Below are positions 33,401-43,587 of a stretch of 64,000 nt of DNA, in pieces. The translations under genes were made by a program, and so were the position numbers. Source of the stretch: Pisolithus tinctorius (taxonomy: Eukaryota > Basidiomycota > Agaricomycetes > Boletales > Pisolithaceae); contig JANFAH010000050.1 in the NCBI GenBank assembly GCA_024663395.1, forward strand, positions 186,001 to 250,000, read 5' to 3'. The notes beneath the pieces are model-generated. The model saw nothing but the letters and a program-made list of their open reading frames with translations, searched no databases and was not told where the DNA came from. The stretch's first letter is position 1. Every line of letters starts with the position of its first letter.

Positions 33401-34083
33401 ATCATGTCTATGACTTGGGCATGTATCGCGTTTGGGATAGGGATATTGCATTGGACCCAAGGCATGTGCAGAATCGTAGGAATCTTTACTGGCAGAAAAT
33501 AGCGTTCATCTAGGTGTCCGCGCTCTGTAATGTCCCAAGCAAATGCGAGCTCATGGACCGAAACAAGCCAAGTTACGAGTTTAAGTTCTTCTGGCCAAAG
33601 CCAATCTGCTGGATCGAGGTCAAGTTCCGTGGCCCATTTGGCAGTGAAGCGGATGCCTGGAGCGAAGTCTGGTGGATGGGTTGGAAGTGGTTGGAGACCA
33701 GCGAGCGGGTCGTCAGGCAGGCTGCACACGATGCGGTATTCTTCTGCCATCAGGGCAGGTACCGTCCGAACCTTCTTGGCAACTGGCTTGTAAACAAGGG
33801 TGCGAACCGCGGGATCTAGTTGATAAATGCTGCCGAATGCGGCTATAGCAGAGGGGTTTAGTATTGTCTGAGTGGAAGAGAGGAAAGCGAAAACAGGCGA
33901 GGGTATTCCGGTGGGTATGTTCCGTGGCACGGGTGCCACGGGCGAAGAGAAGTTCATCGAAGTAAAGGCTAATGATGAGACTGTAGGACTGAGGAACAGA
34001 TAACAGCAGCTAAATAGGAAACAGGACGTCTTAGTAGGCTCTCCCCGACCGTTTGGTGGATCATTGATATTCAAAAACCCCAT
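30472..34083 (-). CDS. gypsy-2 Pol: RT, RNase H, integrase
   Basis: A single open frame of 1203 codons, MGFLNI to FSADS. RT core: the motif in the YxDD position is FIDD (plus 32992-33003). RNase H: Asp in AVDTS, Glu in KLELYG, Asp in VEVDAK and GPDGLSRR. Integrase: HHCC finger with CHECQIC (about 31525-31551), then a core with HIDTM, TDNGPAF (about 31275) and a Glu in GIVERHH, then a GPMVIL-type GPY/F module and an acidic C-terminus. The ORF overlaps the protease ORF by 13 nt in the -1 frame at a GGGTTTT heptamer, so it is probably made by -1 frameshifting. It appears intact, with no stop in 3.6 kb. Confidence 0.92.
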   Translation of the reverse strand: MGFLNINDPPNGRGEPTKTSCFLFSCCYLFLSPTVSSLAFTSMNFSSPVAPVPRNIPTGIPSPVFAFLSSTQTILNPSAIAAFGSIYQLDPAVRTLVYKPVAKKVRTVPALMAEEYRIVCSLPDDPLAGLQPLPTHPPDFAPGIRFTAKWATELDLDPADWLWPEELKLVTWLVSVHELAFAWDITERGHLDERYFLPVKIPTILHMPWVQCNIPIPNAIHAQVIDMIKDRIKSGMYEPSTAAYHSRWFCVVKKDGKSLHLVHDLQPLNAVTIRDTSVPPFVEHLAESFAGYAVYVMMDLYSRYDQRALHIDSRNLTTFGTPLGPHRLTTLPQGHANAVQVYQGDTAFVLQDEIPCHTLPFIDDVPVKSETTRYQHADGSYETIPENPGIRKFIWNHCIVVNRILQRLQNVGATVSAKKFVLAAPSTVIVGHKCTFEGCIPGESKVQKIRDWPECHNLTQVRGFLGVCGVLRIFIKDFAKIARPLVTLTQKDVPFTWDEPQRAAMQRLKDKIVKSPALRRIDYECSREVILAVDTSVIAVGYILYQLGKDGKRYPSRFGSITLNEVESRYSQAKLELYGLFRALRAVHVYIFGLTNFTVEVDAKYIKGMINNPDLQPNATINRWIAGVLLFSFKLVHIPADRHVGPDGLSRRPQSELNPPKDDDHEDWLDRFYSFSTQVVNDCPPPMSLPRQDQHSLPPPAYHQASLPLPASFYLAFSATADANNPSDTPDDPAIPRSTKAWAREAKIEMICAFLTTRERPPDLTDAQYSSFFTLASHFFLLDGNLWRREPHGRHQLVVNESKQYRLIKEAHDDLGHKGVFTVRTHLLLCFWWPLLVEDVKWYVRTCHECQICQTQKLHIPPTVPMIGGLFHKAHIDTMLMPKAGGYRYIVQAHCALTSYPKWRMLRAENSTALASFIFEDILCRWGPLTEIVTDNGPAFVQALDALAAQYHIHHIRISPYNSQANGIVERHHYDVHEAIMKSCENDDRRWHTVAHSIFWAEQVTILKSTGLSPYFMVHGVELLFPFDLAEATFLLPLSRDDATPLTTTELIAWRARQLQKRQDDLDQVRSNVLCARFQSIQQFEAAFQHRIKDHNFAPGTLMLVRNSCIEKELNRKTKLWYTGPMVILHWTTGGSYLLAELDGSISKLRFAAFRLLPYHPWSQTHATMTHITGLDDEELDRLLEEAEDDPTDDDVEAFSADS

Positions 34084-35357
34084 TTGACTATACTTTGGTG
34101 GCTATGGCAGTGCTTGCCGCACTTGCAGTGTGGACAGCCCTCGCACCACGGGCACGTGGGCAAAGTGTACTCGCGGCTGTCATTCAGGTCTCGGAGAGTG
34201 ATCCGCTGTCCGCTGTCGGGATAATCGTTTGTCACCGCACTCATAAGGCAAATGAACGGACGTCTGAGGAGCATGTCGAAGTTGGCATGTTCAATTACTT
34301 GAACCTGTAGCATGACTGGCCCAGCACTGAAGTCGAGTTTCAGGTTCTCTAGTATGCCTACAGTAGTGTCTTTAGACATGTTAGCAGACGTCATAGTCAT
34401 GAGATGATCGCAGCGCAATGGAAGCCCGATCTTTTCCCAAACACGCCTGGGCATGGCAACGATTTCCGAACCGGAATCTAGTATGCAGTTGATGGTGACG
34501 TCGGTCCCAGGGACCTTGGCTTTGATGCAGCAGAGTGGCAGAGTGTGGTGAGCTACGATCGAGCCATCGTCACTGTGGATAACGCGGTCTCCATATTCGC
34601 GCATGGTTCTGTGAGGATCGGGGCCGGTCAGTTCATTCACTTGTACTCCTTCTTCATCATTGCTACGAACTACCTCAATCTTGTTCGTGGTGACACGTTT
34701 CGCCATGGTGATGTCTCTGAACTGTTTGTGAAACTCTGGGGCTACTGCAAATAATTCTTTGACTGGCATGGCAACACTGGTTTCGAGTATGCGCTCCACG
34801 ATATGCTTGGGCGCGGCTTTGTCTTCGAGAGGGAACGCATAACGATACTGGTTTTGATTGCGAGCTACTGGGCACGGTGTCTGCGACGGAACAACTGCTG
34901 CGGGAACAGGATCCTTGCACGCGGGCGTCGGAGCTGGACTAGTTGGAGGAACATATGGTTTTGTAGCGGTGGATGTTGGTGCAGGTGTAGAGGGATGGGA
35001 TGCCTGGCGAGCGGCACGCGAACTTTGAACGCCAGGGGAAATGATTTCCTCTTCAACAGTGGCTGCACATGGGTCGACTCGTGGAGGGTTGGCAGGACGT
35101 GCCACAGGTCGAGCTGTGATTTCAACTCCGTCGAAGCAGGCTTTCTTTCCGTGGGGAATGACTGCTCCCTTGTTACCTTTATCCGCTTGGTAGGTAGCCC
35201 AAGCTTGAGCGACATATGCTTGGAAGTCAGGGTTGGCTAAGTCTGTGACAGGTTCATCAGCGTCTTGGACGGTGTTTAAGAAGGCAGAAGGCTGGATTTC
35301 CAACTGCACGTCAATTTCGGGATGAGCAATGCAGAAGAGGTTAGCGGTGCCTTGCAC
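34071..35357 (-). CDS. gypsy-2 protease region with DUF4100-like domain
   Basis: Open frame of about 428 codons with no ATG at its left end, so it is probably translated as part of Gag-Pro through a shift or lost junction. A YRYAFPLEDK segment and an EILETSVAMPVKELF-like helix fit the DUF4100 region found before the protease in agaricomycete gypsy elements. The protease motif ILDSGSEIVAMP follows (about 34470-34505), then a Cys/His-rich end, CPWCEGCPHCKCGKHC. It ends TGG GGT TTT TGA at 34071, overlapping pol. Confidence 0.8.
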   Translation of the reverse strand: MQGTANLFCIAHPEIDVQLEIQPSAFLNTVQDADEPVTDLANPDFQAYVAQAWATYQADKGNKGAVIPHGKKACFDGVEITARPVARPANPPRVDPCAATVEEEIISPGVQSSRAARQASHPSTPAPTSTATKPYVPPTSPAPTPACKDPVPAAVVPSQTPCPVARNQNQYRYAFPLEDKAAPKHIVERILETSVAMPVKELFAVAPEFHKQFRDITMAKRVTTNKIEVVRSNDEEGVQVNELTGPDPHRTMREYGDRVIHSDDGSIVAHHTLPLCCIKAKVPGTDVTINCILDSGSEIVAMPRRVWEKIGLPLRCDHLMTMTSANMSKDTTVGILENLKLDFSAGPVMLQVQVIEHANFDMLLRRPFICLMSAVTNDYPDSGQRITLRDLNDSREYTLPTCPWCEGCPHCKCGKHCHSHQSIVKWGF

Positions 35358-35551
35358 GGAGCAGCAGGAGTCGCAGCACGCGTGCTGGCCTGGTCTCTGT
35401 CAGCCATGACGCGGTCAACAGCCTCTCTCAGTGAGTTACATTCAGGGAAATGTGGAATTCAGCTCCTGTCTGCCAGATAGAGATGGTTGTCTGTACCTCT
35501 TGTGATCTTACCGGCGCGGATATAAACTTCAACGAGCACGCACATCCTTGT

Positions 35552-36907
35552 CTAGTGGTTGGGGTCTGCACAGAAACTGCAGCTGGGTCTGCATTGCTGC
35601 GGCGGAGGCTGTGTCTGGAAGTTGTATTCCTGTTTAACGACAGTACCAGCGGGTGGCGCTTGCGGCGTGTAAGCCGATGAGGGAGGTGCAGCTGGCGAGG
35701 CTGCGGTACCCATCGTCGGTACTGCGCTACGAAGAGCGGATCCTGTCAGAAGGAACTTGGTGGCTTTGACGACTTCTGCGAGTGGGTATGGATTGTCAGG
35801 GTGGAGGTCGGTGCGGACTATAGAGAGTCGATGACGAATACGATCTGCGATGGCCCTTGGGAAGCCATTCAGGAACATGGAATCCCGTTCTGTCTCTGCA
35901 AGCTTTTTAGTTTTAATGAGCAGGGCAGAAATCTTAGCGAATTTCCGCTGGTATTCTCCGAGGTCATCCTGGTTCCGCATAGGCTTGGACTGATATTCTT
36001 TGACGAGGTACTGCAAGTCTGGATGGCAGTAGCGGTCGTCACCCTCGCAGCCAGGGTACAAACCCTTAACAGCTACTACGAAGGCATCCCAGTCGTCAGC
36101 CACGGGAGCGGCTTCCGGGAGCGTTTGCCAGACCTCGGCTTCTTCGAGGTCAGCATAGCGGATTGCGGCTCTGATCTTGCCACGGTCATCAAGAGCAGTG
36201 AGAGTACTGAGGAAGTCGATGTCTTCGAGGTAACGCGGAAGCTGCACGGGAGAATCTCTGCTAAATTTAGGTGAGTTTTGTGTTCTGCAGAGCAGCATCT
36301 GAAACTGAGGATTAGCCATTGGTGGGTTAACCTGTGGTGGTGGTGCCGGATTGGTAATGGGTGGAACGGGTATTGGTTGCGGGTGCGAAGTGGTTGGTAT
36401 AGTGCGCGAGTGAGCGGGTGGAAGTGTTGGCGGGTTACTAATTGGCTGATGGGTGGTCTGCGACCGAGTGAGTGGTCGTGGCAGTGTGGCGGATGGAGCT
36501 GGGAGTCTGGGTATAGATTCAGAGGCGTCAAAGAGACGGGAAAAAGAGGGCATCGGTGATGATGAATCAGATGATGTGACGGGTGTTAAAGGTGATGGCG
36601 GGGTTTCGGGCCTTCGGGGAGTCGAGTGGATAAAGCCACCGGGAAAATCAGGGGCGGTGAGATCTAGGTGATCTGACACGATGGATATCTGATCTGCTGA
36701 AATATCAGGAGGAGTGATCGCAGGTAGTACCCACGGAATGTCAGCAGGTAATTGCGCGTGATCTGGTGTTACGGGTGAAACAGGGCGGAAAATGTCGGAG
36801 TCTTCTGACAGGTTGAGATTGCGAAAGTGCAGGCATAAATTTTCTAGTTCGGTGCGTTCAGCGGTGCGCCTGAGCGACCTTCTGGAAGCGACAGCAGAAT
36901 CCCTCAT
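35552..36907 (-). CDS. gypsy-2 Gag, stopped inside its zinc knuckle
   Basis: Starts at an ATG (36907) right after the LTR and primer binding site. Pro/Ser/Thr-rich N-terminus, then a helical capsid-like part (ELENLCLHF..., PRYLEDIDFL, GLYPGCEGDDRY, RHRLSIVRTDLHP). The frame ends in TAG (35554-35552) at CSFCADPNH, after the His of a C-x2-C-x4-H-x4-C knuckle. The next in-frame residues supply the fourth Cys at the right spacing. So the TAG is either a nonsense mutation or a readthrough codon. A second in-frame stop lies about 130 bp further on, which favours decay. Confidence 0.82.
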   Translation of the reverse strand: MRDSAVASRRSLRRTAERTELENLCLHFRNLNLSEDSDIFRPVSPVTPDHAQLPADIPWVLPAITPPDISADQISIVSDHLDLTAPDFPGGFIHSTPRRPETPPSPLTPVTSSDSSSPMPSFSRLFDASESIPRLPAPSATLPRPLTRSQTTHQPISNPPTLPPAHSRTIPTTSHPQPIPVPPITNPAPPPQVNPPMANPQFQMLLCRTQNSPKFSRDSPVQLPRYLEDIDFLSTLTALDDRGKIRAAIRYADLEEAEVWQTLPEAAPVADDWDAFVVAVKGLYPGCEGDDRYCHPDLQYLVKEYQSKPMRNQDDLGEYQRKFAKISALLIKTKKLAETERDSMFLNGFPRAIADRIRHRLSIVRTDLHPDNPYPLAEVVKATKFLLTGSALRSAVPTMGTAASPAAPPSSAYTPQAPPAGTVVKQEYNFQTQPPPQQCRPSCSFCADPNH

Positions 36908-36920
36908 GGTGGGCTCCAGT

Positions 36921-38484
36921 TGTAGGAAAAGTCCAAGTAGCTGTATAATACGAGCTAGATGGCTTAGATAACAACAATAAAAAATGAAGGGAACGAATTG
37001 CTTGTCCCAAGGGATTCTGGACTGTCGAGACTAGAAGGTGAGACCCAGCGCTTTGTAGTGGTAGCAGTTCGTGATGTGTGCAGCGTGGTCCGCGGAATAG
37101 TACCAGTGATGCGAGCAGTGCGAGCGGTATACGTAGTTCATGCATGGCGGAATGCAAGGCGTGTGGTGTAGACAAAGTGTAAAGGAAACTCGTGGTGACC
37201 TTCCGAGTGCCAAAAGGTCCCCATCTGTACCTAAGTACAGGTGTCATATCCATGACTCTCGGACTCGGACTCAGTCCAGTCCAGACCCCTAGCCCCTATC
37301 TCTGGTCAAGTCCGGTCCTAGTCCAGCCTAGAAAACCCAGTCCCAGCCCTAGATAACTCAACTCCGGCCTGCATAACTCAAGTCCGGTGTTTTACCCCTA
37401 TCTCCGGTCCATTTCGGCCTCCCAGCCTTGTGCTGCTCCACCCCGGTCCTCCTAGGTCTATGTCCGGGTCACCCGGACATAACTCCGGTCTGTTTCCCTT
37501 TGTTTGTACTATATTTAGTCTAGCCCGTTCATCTGACTTTTGCTTACTGTACAAATCCTGTGTCTGACCCCGGTATGCCGGTCACCCGGACTTTAGCTAT
37601 TAGTCTCTGCACAGCCTCTGTGGCTATCCACTCTCTTGCTAATCTTCTTGCTAATAGCTTATTAACAAGTCCGGCTTCATGTTCTTTACTCCGGACCGGC
37701 CTCATGTATTTAACCCCTGTACATACTTCATAGTACCCTCAGTCAGAATATCAATTAAGTATTACCCTCAACTCTGTACTACCCCTCAAGACTACTCTAT
37801 AGCTAAGGCCGAGCCTTAAGCTATTCCCGACCCCTGTCCCGGACCTCTCCCCGGCTTGCATAAGGGTACAGCACATAAGCTGAGACCAAGGGAGGTAGAT
37901 CCAATCCCGGACCGGCTTCCCCTTGTGCGCACTCCAAGACCGGTCGGTTTCCCACGCTACCGGCCTTGTTCCCACGCTCCCGGTCTTAAGTCCGGTCCTC
38001 CGGACTTAGCCCCTAACCTCCGGCCTCAACTCCGGTCCAACCGGACTTGGCCCCTGTCTCTCGGCCTTGACTTTGGCCACTCGGACTTAACCCCTGTCAC
38101 CCGGTCTTGAAGCCTGGTCACCCAAGGGTAAACCCATACTTCACAACAGGGCTTTATAGTCTGGACAAACCCGGAACCTAAGTAAGACAGGGTACAGTAA
38201 GGGAAGGCCGCATGACAGCGCGTACTCAGAAGACAGGCCAAAACAGAGGCCAAGGGTATACTACAAGCACTAAAAGAATAGAGACCATGATAAAAAAAAG
38301 AGTCCGAGGAAAAACAACAACCGGAGCACAGCGGCCGCGGGTATAGCATTGCACGAGAGGGAGCAAGGGCATGGGAAGGTAGCATGTGAACAATGGTGAA
38401 TGCTAGAGGGGAGCGGACGTAACAGTAGTCACGGAACGGTTAATGATAGGGGCTTACACATCCAGGGAATGTGGATTCCTCACA
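36921..38484 (-). repeat. gypsy-2 5' LTR (right copy), interrupted
   Basis: Matches 27507-28160 from TGTAGGAAAAGTCC to GGATTCCTCACA once the 904-bp insertion 37242-38145 and one ACAGG are removed, leaving about 655 bp. Confidence 0.92.
37242..38145. repeat. solo LTR, copy 1 (904 bp), inserted in gypsy-2 LTR
   Basis: Starts TGTCATATCC and ends ACTTCACA, flanked by ACAGG on both sides (37237-37241 and 38146-38150). The uninterrupted gypsy-2 LTR has one ACAGG. TG...CA ends and a 5-bp target duplication with no coding interior identify a solo LTR. Very rich in CCGG. Small ORFs inside are chance. Confidence 0.92.
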
Positions 38485-38692
38485 CTGCACCTCTCGCATT
38501 CACTCTCCCTGCTCACCCTGCTCCCCTTGCCCCCTCTCGAGCTCTTCCATGAGGTAACTCCGGAGCTCGTTTACCCTTCACCCTCCCCCAACCTGAACAA
38601 ACTCGGGTTTGTTTTTAACACTCCCTATAATCTCCGGAACAGATGTTCCATCTGCTGACCCCTTTGAAAACCAGTCCTGCTAACAAGCAGAA
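38485..38692 (+). other. gypsy-3 leader before gag
   Basis: Resumes gypsy-3 after gypsy-2. A pyrimidine-rich leader precedes the gag ATG at 38693 by about 200 bp. No gene. Confidence 0.5.
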
Positions 38693-39688
38693 ATGGACCC
38701 TGCACAGCCGCAACCCCCTGCCATTGATTACACAATGGTGCAAGCCATGGCAGTGGCTATGGCACAAGTGATGCAGCAGTACATGCCAGCACCAGCTGCA
38801 GCACAAACAACAAACTTTGACCCCACCAAGAGGGGTGTCACAGAGCCCAGAACTTTCAATGGTTCTGTGGCTAAGTATGAAGAGTGGGCAATCTGCATGA
38901 GAGCCTACTGCAAAGCGGCAGTCCACCACTATACAAGTCAGGATTGCATGGCTTTCTGGACCCAGATGACTGGTCTGATCACCAGCAACTATGCAAGGGC
39001 CAAGTTGGACCTCCACTTGGCAAATGGAAACTGGCCTTCCATTGATGAGGTGGTGGCTGACCTCAACTCACTCTTCCAGCCCATGAACAATGGGGACTGG
39101 GCCCAGAAGAAGATGCAAAAGGCAAGGCAGGGACAGTCTCAAATGGATGCCTTCTTGGTGGAGTCCGACAGTTGGAAGCTCATGGCAAGTGCTTCCAATG
39201 ACTTGGCTATCCTGTGCCTCGAACAGGCAATTAACCCCGAGGTGCTTTAGCTCATGCACCACCTGAGGAAAAGGAAGGACACATACAAAGAGTACATAAC
39301 GGAGCTCCTGTTGGTTGCTGGAAATTTCGAAAACCACCAGTACATGATGGCCTCCTCTTTGAGGGTATGGCCCCAAAATCAACCTTGTGGCTTCTCCACC
39401 ACAGGCACACAACCCAGGGCTGGCGCTCCCATGGATATAGGCGCCACTCCATGCCAAGGAAAGGGGAAGGGACCCCCTAAGGACAAGTCCCACATCATGT
39501 GCTTTGGATGTGGCCTTAAGGGCCATTACAGAAGCGAGTGCCCTAAACAGGCACAACCACAAGGATGCCCTGTCAGGGCTGTAAATACTGACACTGGACC
39601 TGACCCCCGCCTGAAAGCAATGGAGGGGATGAGCTTCAAGCAGATCGTTGCTCACATCAACCAGTTAAAAGAATCGGAGCTGCAGTGA
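38693..39688 (+). pseudogene. gypsy-3 Gag, one in-frame TAG
   Basis: Starts MDPAQPQPPAIDYTMV. The capsid-like helical part includes PRTFNGSVAKYEEWAICMRA. A TAG at 39248-39250 interrupts the frame, which then continues unchanged through LRKRKDTYKEYI to the zinc knuckle CFGCGLKGHYRSEC (about 39500-39541) and the end KESELQ at 39688. Pol overlaps the end in the -1 frame. The single TAG makes it non-functional without suppression. Confidence 0.85.
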
Positions 39689-42600
39689 AATCGGGTCCTG
39701 CAGACTCTTCTCATATGCGGACATTTGTTCCTGCTTCTTCTTCTTCTTCTTTTCATGGATTTCATTCTACTTATGGACTTAAAAATACGAAAGAGAATAC
39801 AAAAATTGAAAATATAAAACCCAAAAATAGTGTACCAGTAGTTTCTTTCAATTGTTTCTCTTTCCTTAATGTCGAAGAACCACAGGAGTTATTTAATGGT
39901 TCAGATTCGGTTTCTTTTTCTTCTACTTTTACAACATCTGAAGTGGAGTCCTGAAAGGGCTCAGGGCCAGATGTAAAACCAAGCCTGCTTAATTCCACTT
40001 GCAATAAAAAACAAAAAAATGTTTCTTTTGATCTCCCAGATCTCGAGGGTAGTAGTGCAAAGACTTCCATACAGTCTGAAACCCGATGCATGCTGAACCT
40101 GAAGGATTCTGTGGAGGTCCCTTTGGTTTTACAGACGAATGCTGGTTCAGCGTTCAAGGTTAATGTGTTACTTGATAGTGGCGCTACCGGAGTATTTATA
40201 GATAAAAACTTTGTTGAAAGGAACCAGATTCCAAAAGTGGCACTGCCAAGGGCAGTTGACGTATTTAATGTCGATGGTTTGCCTAATTCTGCTGGAAGGA
40301 TTACACATCAGGCTCACCTTCGAGTCTTGTACCTTGACCATCACAAGGAGCTTCTTGCCAAGATTACCAATCTAGGAGGTAGTACCATGATCCTGGGACA
40401 TACCTGATTGCATCAGCACAACCCACTGATAGATTGGAAAACCAGTGAGGTCAAGATGGGTAGATGTCCAGCTAGATGCCAACAGTTAGCCCCTAAAACC
40501 TTGTTTGTACACAAGGTTGAGAAGCTTGAAAGAGAAGCCATGGACTCTTATGTAACCTGGATTCAAAACCTAGGAATGGACAAACTGAAAACAGATAAAA
40601 CCCCTGAGGAACTTGTTCCAAAGGCATATCACAAATATTTATTGGTCTTCTCCAAGAAGGAATCCGAGTGCATGCCACTTAGGAAACCTTGGGACCATGC
40701 TATAGAACTAAAGGAGTCATTTGTACCAAAGAAGGGAAGGCTGATTCCCCTCTCCCCTGATGAGCAAAAAGAAGTCAGTGACTTTGTGGATGGTCAGCTC
40801 AAGAAGGGTTATATATGGCCTAGTAAACCACCACAAACCTCTCTGGTGTTCTTCGTCCCTAAAAAGGATGGCAAAAAGTGTATGGTCCAGGACTATTGTT
40901 ATTTAAACGAGCATACTGTCAAAAACTTGTATCCTCTCCCTTTAATATCTCAGCTTGTGGACAAGTTGAAAGGTTGCAAACTCTTCATGAAGATGGATCT
41001 TCATTGGGGTTACAACAATGTTAGGATCAAAGAAGGAGATGAGTGGAAAGCTGCTTTCATATGCCATCGCAGTGCTTTCAAACCGCTAGTCATGTTCTTT
41101 GGGCTCTGTAACTCACCTGCCACATTCCAGAACATGATGAACAACATCTTTGGCAATATGGAAGATGTGCTCATCATCTACATCAATGACCTAATGATAT
41201 TTACGAAAATGGACAATCAGGAGGAACACGACAGAATTGTGCTGGAGGTACTTAGAAGGCTGAAAGTAAATGACTTGTTTGTCAAACCACAGAAGTGTAT
41301 CTTCAGACAGCAAGAGGTGGACTTTTTAGGAATGATAGTTGGTGTTAACAGAGTATGTATGGACCCTGCCAAAATCTCTGCTGTGCAAGATTGGCCCATA
41401 CCTACCAACATTCACAGAGTTCACAGCTTCCTTGGCCTAGCAAACTTTTACCAATGCTTCATTAAGGACTTCATGCAGATCGTGAAACCCCTGAACAACC
41501 TCATGAAGACAGACCTTCTGTTCGTTTGGGATGACAGGTGCCAGATGGTGTTTGACATGCTAAAAGAAGCCTTTACTACCGCCCCTATCCTTATGTTCCC
41601 TGATCAGGATCAGAGGTTTCGGTTAGAAATGGACACTTCAGACTATGCCACTGGAGCAGTGCTCTCAGTAGAATGTGATGACGGTCTCTGGAGACCCATC
41701 GCCTACTCTAGTCACTCTCTATCTGGGGCTGAACTTAATTATACAGTTCATGACAAAGAAATGCTGGCTATTATCCGCACACTTGAACAATGGCATCATT
41801 ACCTCGAGGTGACTCCATACCAGTTTGAAATTTGGACAGATCATCACAACCTCAAGTGGTTTATGACTGGGCAGAAACTTCAACCACGCCAGGCACGTTG
41901 GGTGCAGTACTTTAGTTGGTTTAACTGTGTTATAGTTCACAAGCCTGGAGTCACAATGGGAAGGCCAGATGCCCTGTCGAGACGAGAGGACTTTGTAGAA
42001 GGAAAGGAAAGGGAAAAGTCAGAAGAGTCCCTATTTATAAACCCAAGCCAGGTTCACTCAGTAAAACTAGAAAATCCCTTCATGGAAGATTTGTGGATCA
42101 AGTCCACTAAAGCTGAAGGAGTTCCCACTGGATGCAAGCTCTGAGGCGGTCTTCATTACAATGGAGAAAAAGTCTGGGTGCCTAGTGCACTTAGAAGGAA
42201 GCTGCTAAACGCTCTTCATGACTCCCCCCTAGTGGGACATCGTGGAATAAAGGGAACTCAGGAGTTGATCACATACTGGTTCACATGGTCCACCTTAAAA
42301 CCCGATGTAGAAGAGTATGTAAAGCATTGCCAAACATGCCAAGCCAGCAAGTCTGGAAATAGGCCGCCTGCAGGAGAACTCAAGCCTTTACCTATCCCTG
42401 ATGGGCCTTGGAGAGAATTAACGACTGACTTCATGGACCTTGGAGTCAAAGGGTCTTCTGGAAAATCCCACATTCTGGTCATCGTTGATAGGTTCTCTAA
42501 GGAAGCAGAGTTCATCCCCTGCACTGCAGAAGAAACAGCTGCTAGTACAGCTTGACTTTACCTTGCACATGTATGGAAACACCACAGACTTCTGGACTCT

Positions 42601-43443
42601 ATCGTATCAGACAGAGGCCCACAGCTTGCCTCTTCCTTCATGAAGGAACTATTTAAAATGCTGGGAGTACAGCAGAAACTTTCCACAGCTTTCCACCCAC
42701 AGACTGACAGACAAATGGAGTGGTTGAACTGTGAGATTCAACAATACTTACAGATGTATGCCAACCAGCAACAGGCTCACTGGGAGGAATGGCTACCTGT
42801 GGCTCAGTTTGCATACAACAACTCTGCCTCATCTTCTACTGGCAAGTGCCCCTTCAAAGTTACTCAATCCTATAGACCTAGGATGGGTGTCAAACTGACG
42901 ACTTTGAGGGTAGAAGCAGCAGAGGAAGTTGCTAAATCCTGGTTCCAGGTGTTCCAGGACATAAAAGCAAACCTTGCCAAGGCACGTTCCTGGCAAAAGC
43001 AACAAGCAGATAGATGCCACTCATCTGCCCCTTCTTATTCCATTGGATCTCAGGTCTGGCTAGCTACAGACCATCTGTCCTTGAAAGAATGGCAGAGCTG
43101 TAAGCTTTCTGAAAAGTGGATCAGACCATATGAAGTTCTAGAGGTACTTCCGAATGCTCTTAAATTAAAGTTGCCATGCAACATGAGGATTCACCTGGTT
43201 GTGAATGTCTCACAGGTTAAACCCTATCTCGGTGCCCTTGATGGGCAGCCTGTTAACAGGCCTGGACCACAGAGGGTTACCAATGAAGGAGATGTCGAAT
43301 ACAAGGTCGAATATGTTGTTGACTCCCATTTGAAATGTGGAGCCTTCAATTCCTCGTGCATTGGAGGGGATACCCTGAAGAAGATCGTACCTGGGAGCCA
43401 GCCTCTGCCTTGAAGAATTTGCAGTCAGCAATCAAGGATTTTT
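39685..43443 (+). pseudogene. gypsy-3 Pol, with stops, a frameshift and a changed RT catalytic motif
   Basis: Protease LLDSGATGVFID (about 40168-40203); RT (about 40790-41350); RNase H (MDTSDYATGAV, about 41632); integrase with HHCC finger (about 42220-42340) and core; chromodomain at the end. In-frame stops lie at 39952, 40405, 42142 and 42553. The expected YxDD reads YIND (about 41180-41191), losing a catalytic Asp. The chromodomain is split by a frameshift near 43370: the ORF ends at 43413 while the next frame carries TWEPASALKNL to a stop near 43443. A dead copy. Confidence 0.87.
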
Positions 43444-43575
43444 ATTGATCCCACCCCGGGGCACCCCGTAAATTATCTCTCCTTTCCTCAGAAAGCTTTG
43501 ACAGCTTGTTCACACCCATGCCAGAACCATTTACTACTGTTCGTCCTATTTGGTCTCACCTGGAAGTTGAACCTT

Positions 43576-43584
43576 AGGAGGGGA
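43576..43584 (+). other. gypsy-3 polypurine tract
   Basis: AGGAGGGGA, three bases before the 3' LTR start at 43588. Confidence 0.55.
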
Positions 43585-43587
43585 TAG

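Larger units (their letters stand above)
27507..38484 (-). mobile_element. Ty3/gypsy retrotransposon gypsy-2, nested in gypsy-3
   Basis: LTRs of about 654 bp at 27507-28160 and at 36921-38484 (the latter interrupted by a 904-bp solo LTR plus target duplication). Both read TGTAGG...CTCACA on the plus strand. Gag, protease and pol run on the minus strand. A candidate primer binding site, TGGAGCCCACC, lies two bases inside the 5' LTR, right before the gag ATG at 36907. The outer flanks (TCCGC and CTGCA) do not match, so the 5-bp duplication is lost or the ends come from different copies. The internal part is long, about 2.3 kb between the pol stop and the 3' LTR, and carries an antisense gene. 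Confidence 0.9.

Noticed and set aside
37242..38145. Small protein genes inside the solo LTR (ORFs of 74-119 aa, also in copy 2)
   Set aside because: They differ between the two LTR copies, lie in CCGG-rich repeat sequence, and have no motif.
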